A stretch of 64,000 bases of DNA from Rubritalea squalenifaciens DSM 18772 (GTDB lineage: Bacteria; Verrucomicrobiota; Verrucomicrobiia; Verrucomicrobiales; Akkermansiaceae). Of the stretch, positions 62,334-64,000 are shown in pieces. Below the pieces are notes generated by a model. That model was not told where the DNA came from. It searched no databases and saw nothing but the letters and a program-made list of their open reading frames with translations. Position 1 is the stretch's first letter. Each line of letters starts with the position of its first letter. Location: NCBI RefSeq assembly GCF_900141815.1, contig NZ_FQYR01000004.1, positions 1-64,000 of the forward strand. The letters run 5' to 3'. The translations under genes and the position numbers were made by a program.

Positions 62334-63167
62334 TTACTGGGTGACTGGAAATGATTGATTGAGTAGCCACTTTTTGATGGTGTCATCCTCTGCTGTGAGA
62401 TTACCGATCACACGGTAGTTGGAGTATTTGAGTGAAATAGCTTCCGGTTCGGTCTCATCTACTACGCGATAGGGTGTGCGCCCTGAGGAGTGGATGAAGC
62501 GGATCGACTTGTCTTTGCCCTCGTGGACGATGAAGCCCACGTGTTTGTCCAAGCCAACCAGGTAGATCCCCTTGGGGAGCTCTTTCATCATCGTGAGGAA
62601 GTCGTAGTAGCCCATGCCTGCGCGAATTTGGATACGTGATTTGTCCACAAAGGTACGAATGATATTTTGTGAGGGTTGCTGGGCGAGTTTATAGCGATCA
62701 ACCTTGAAGCCGGCATCCTTGAGGGTGGTGGAGACAAAATAGCCACAGGCGATCTTGCCCTTGCCGGGGCCGTCGCACGTGCCGTGGAAATCCCACGGAG
62801 TACCCAGCCAGCAACGCATCATGTCTGGCAGAACGGCTTGGAGTAACTGAGAGGATTCCTGGAGAACAGCTTGACGAGCCTCTTCTGTACCAGCGTCGCG
62901 ATATCGTCGGGAGAGTGATTTTCTCCGAATTTCCAGATCTTCTGTGAGCATGACATAGCGCTCAGGGTCAGGCTTAGGAATCGCTTCGCTGCTGACTAGT
63001 TGGTTGAGGCCTAGTTCGTAACGAAAGACATAAGAGGCTATGGTTGCCATAAAAATCAACACCGCTACAGAGTAGATCAAGCCAGCCAGAAACCGGCGTT
63101 TCTTGGGGACCTTGTTTGGCTCTTGCTCTTCTGAGCCTTTTGTCGGTTTCTCTACTGATTTGGCCAT
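62334..63167 (-). CDS. Membrane-anchored NlpC/P60-like protein
   Basis: A 277-residue protein with a Lys-rich head, one membrane helix (about 27-47) and a periplasmic domain. The candidate catalytic cysteine is C141 in IACGYFVSTTLK after a GTPWDFHGT segment, with a His at 209 (LDKHVGFIVHEG), the NlpC/P60 Cys-His order. Such enzymes cut peptidoglycan peptides. The family match is by motif; a loss of activity cannot be excluded because the third polar residue is unclear. Confidence 0.66.
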   Translation of the reverse strand: MAKSVEKPTKGSEEQEPNKVPKKRRFLAGLIYSVAVLIFMATIASYVFRYELGLNQLVSSEAIPKPDPERYVMLTEDLEIRRKSLSRRYRDAGTEEARQAVLQESSQLLQAVLPDMMRCWLGTPWDFHGTCDGPGKGKIACGYFVSTTLKDAGFKVDRYKLAQQPSQNIIRTFVDKSRIQIRAGMGYYDFLTMMKELPKGIYLVGLDKHVGFIVHEGKDKSIRFIHSSGRTPYRVVDETEPEAISLKYSNYRVIGNLTAEDDTIKKWLLNQSFPVTQ

Positions 63168-63262
63168 GTTTACTGACTTGTTGTCCCTTTATGGAAATGA
63201 AGCTCTACTTGGAAAGTGGATATATGAAAAGCAGTAAATCTAGCATTTGGGAGGTTCTTGGC

Positions 63263-63299
63263 AAAACAAAAACCCGCCAGTCCTGAGACCAGCGGGTTC
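63263..63299 (-). terminator. Rho-independent terminator of the last PEP-CTERM gene
   Basis: AACCCGC...GGTC and GAC...GCGGGTT form a long stem on the minus strand, followed by TTTTGTTTT. Lies about 30 bases past the stop at 63328. Confidence 0.9.
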
Positions 63300-63327
63300 G
63301 TACACTCACAGAATAGCTGTTTAAAAG

Positions 63328-64000
63328 TTATGCCCGGCGTCTTCTAAGGCAGAAGCCAAAGAGGCCAAGTGCGGCCAAAGCGGAGGATGTAGGCTCAGGA
63401 ACCGCGGTGATTCTGATTTCACCAGGGCCAGCGTAGCGGCTGGCTGTACGGATATAGAGGCTGTCAGCTCCCGCAAGATCACCCCCAGTGGTGGAGAGGG
63501 CGACGTCATCGATGAGGAGAGTATTGTCGCTCTCTGGGTTGAGGATGAGGTCAGCCGTGCCATTCACCAAGTCGAATTCCAGACGCAGGGTGTTGTAAGA
63601 ATCTGCTGTGGCGCCTGTACCGGCTTCGTATCGCCTGGTGCCTCCATCCTGGATGAAAAACTTATTGTTCTGGTTGAAGTCTGAGCCGATCGCAAGAACG
63701 GTGGAGGTGCCATTGGAGATACCTGCCGTCCAGAAGTTGGCTCCCGAACGTACATCGATCTCTAGAATGACTGAGGTCGAGCTGGCGGGAATGGAATAGG
63801 AGAATCCTCCGTCATTCATGCGGGTAATGGTGTTATCACCGTCATTCGCGTTTCTGGCGTAGAGATTGCCGTTAAAGTTGTTGGTGATCCAGTTGTTGAT
63901 GTCTGTGCCGGCCCAGCCGTCGGTCGACAAGAGGGTGCCGGCGGCACCGACATCATCGATGTCATAGGCATAGGTTACGGCGGCGTTTGCGCCACCAGTG
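63328..64000 (-). CDS. PEP-CTERM protein, 5' end beyond the window
   Basis: The frame stays open to the window edge, so the start lies upstream; the TTG at 63930 is not a convincing start. The visible part is beta-rich, with a GTADLILNPESD segment and an LYIRTASRYAGPGEIRI strand, and ends in a sorting signal VPEPTSS, a hydrophobic helix (LAALGLFGFCL) and RRRR. Probably an extracellular LamG-like or autotransporter-type adhesion protein, but the family cannot be named from this part. Confidence 0.85.
   Translation of the reverse strand, partial: TGGANAAVTYAYDIDDVGAAGTLLSTDGWAGTDINNWITNNFNGNLYARNANDGDNTITRMNDGGFSYSIPASSTSVILEIDVRSGANFWTAGISNGTSTVLAIGSDFNQNNKFFIQDGGTRRYEAGTGATADSYNTLRLEFDLVNGTADLILNPESDNTLLIDDVALSTTGGDLAGADSLYIRTASRYAGPGEIRITAVPEPTSSALAALGLFGFCLRRRRA

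Overview
The window looks like chromosomal DNA from a member of the Verrucomicrobiota, most likely an aerobic, polysaccharide-using member of the Verrucomicrobiales. The signs are four PEP-CTERM proteins, an ECF sigma factor coupled to a FecR-LamG protein, a secreted GH33-type sialidase, an LL-diaminopimelate aminotransferase for lysine and peptidoglycan synthesis, a type II glutamine synthetase, secreted SGNH and LamG proteins, and a 5S rRNA 3' end of the form seen in this phylum. This is inferred from gene content; no 16S sequence is present. I see no phage, insertion sequence, CRISPR array or tRNA.

Layout. 1-1000: end of a 5S rRNA with its terminator, a truncated fatty-acid hydroxylase remnant and a lone receiver domain. 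1020-6225 (-): sialidase and a large DUF2339 membrane protein. 6418-9237 (+): ECF sigma factor, FecR-LamG protein and PEP-CTERM protein. 9287-13238 (-): a secretin-like lipoprotein and its one-module partner, and a small membrane protein. 13323-16305: a secreted protein, homoserine dehydrogenase (-), and an HD-type gene broken by a perfect 23-bp tandem duplication. 16447-19676: a PEP-CTERM gene facing a three-gene operon of two paralogues and an apparently dead metallopeptidase homologue. 19756-21642 (+): folP, a DUF4288 protein and a P-loop kinase. 21654-27835 (-): an apparent five-gene operon murU-like, amgK-like, CHASE2-like protein, argB, two-domain HtrA-like protease. 28044-31018 (+): a fasciclin protein and a radical-SAM/DUF4130 DNA-metabolism pair. 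31026-36051: a double esterase, a Ser/Thr kinase with a GYF-like domain, a TetR regulator and a cell-wall amidase.

36119-42848 (-) holds trpF, a His-rich anchored protein, a metal ABC transporter, a CLC-type channel or antiporter, a very small kinase-like protein, a PP2C phosphatase, and glutamine synthetase behind a near-consensus sigma-54 promoter. 42958-51533 (-) holds a subtilisin-like protease downstream of a five-gene locus: lipoprotein, TolC-like protein, periplasmic adaptor, ABC ATPase and permease. 51634-64000 holds queA, a glycosidase-glycosyltransferase fusion, a TRIC-family channel, a PEP-CTERM LamG protein, two tandem PA14-like anchored proteins, dapL, a short RecO, a TPR protein, an NlpC/P60-like protein and a PEP-CTERM gene cut by the window edge.

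The strongest candidates for undescribed biology are: the six-gene His-rich / metal-ABC / CLC / mini-kinase / PP2C locus, whose ABC ATPase has no normal start codon for its metal-binding N-terminus; the lipoprotein plus tripartite ABC exporter locus; the module-repeat secretin-like pair; and the operon built around a peptidase homologue that has lost its zinc motif. All functional links are inferred from gene order and motifs.
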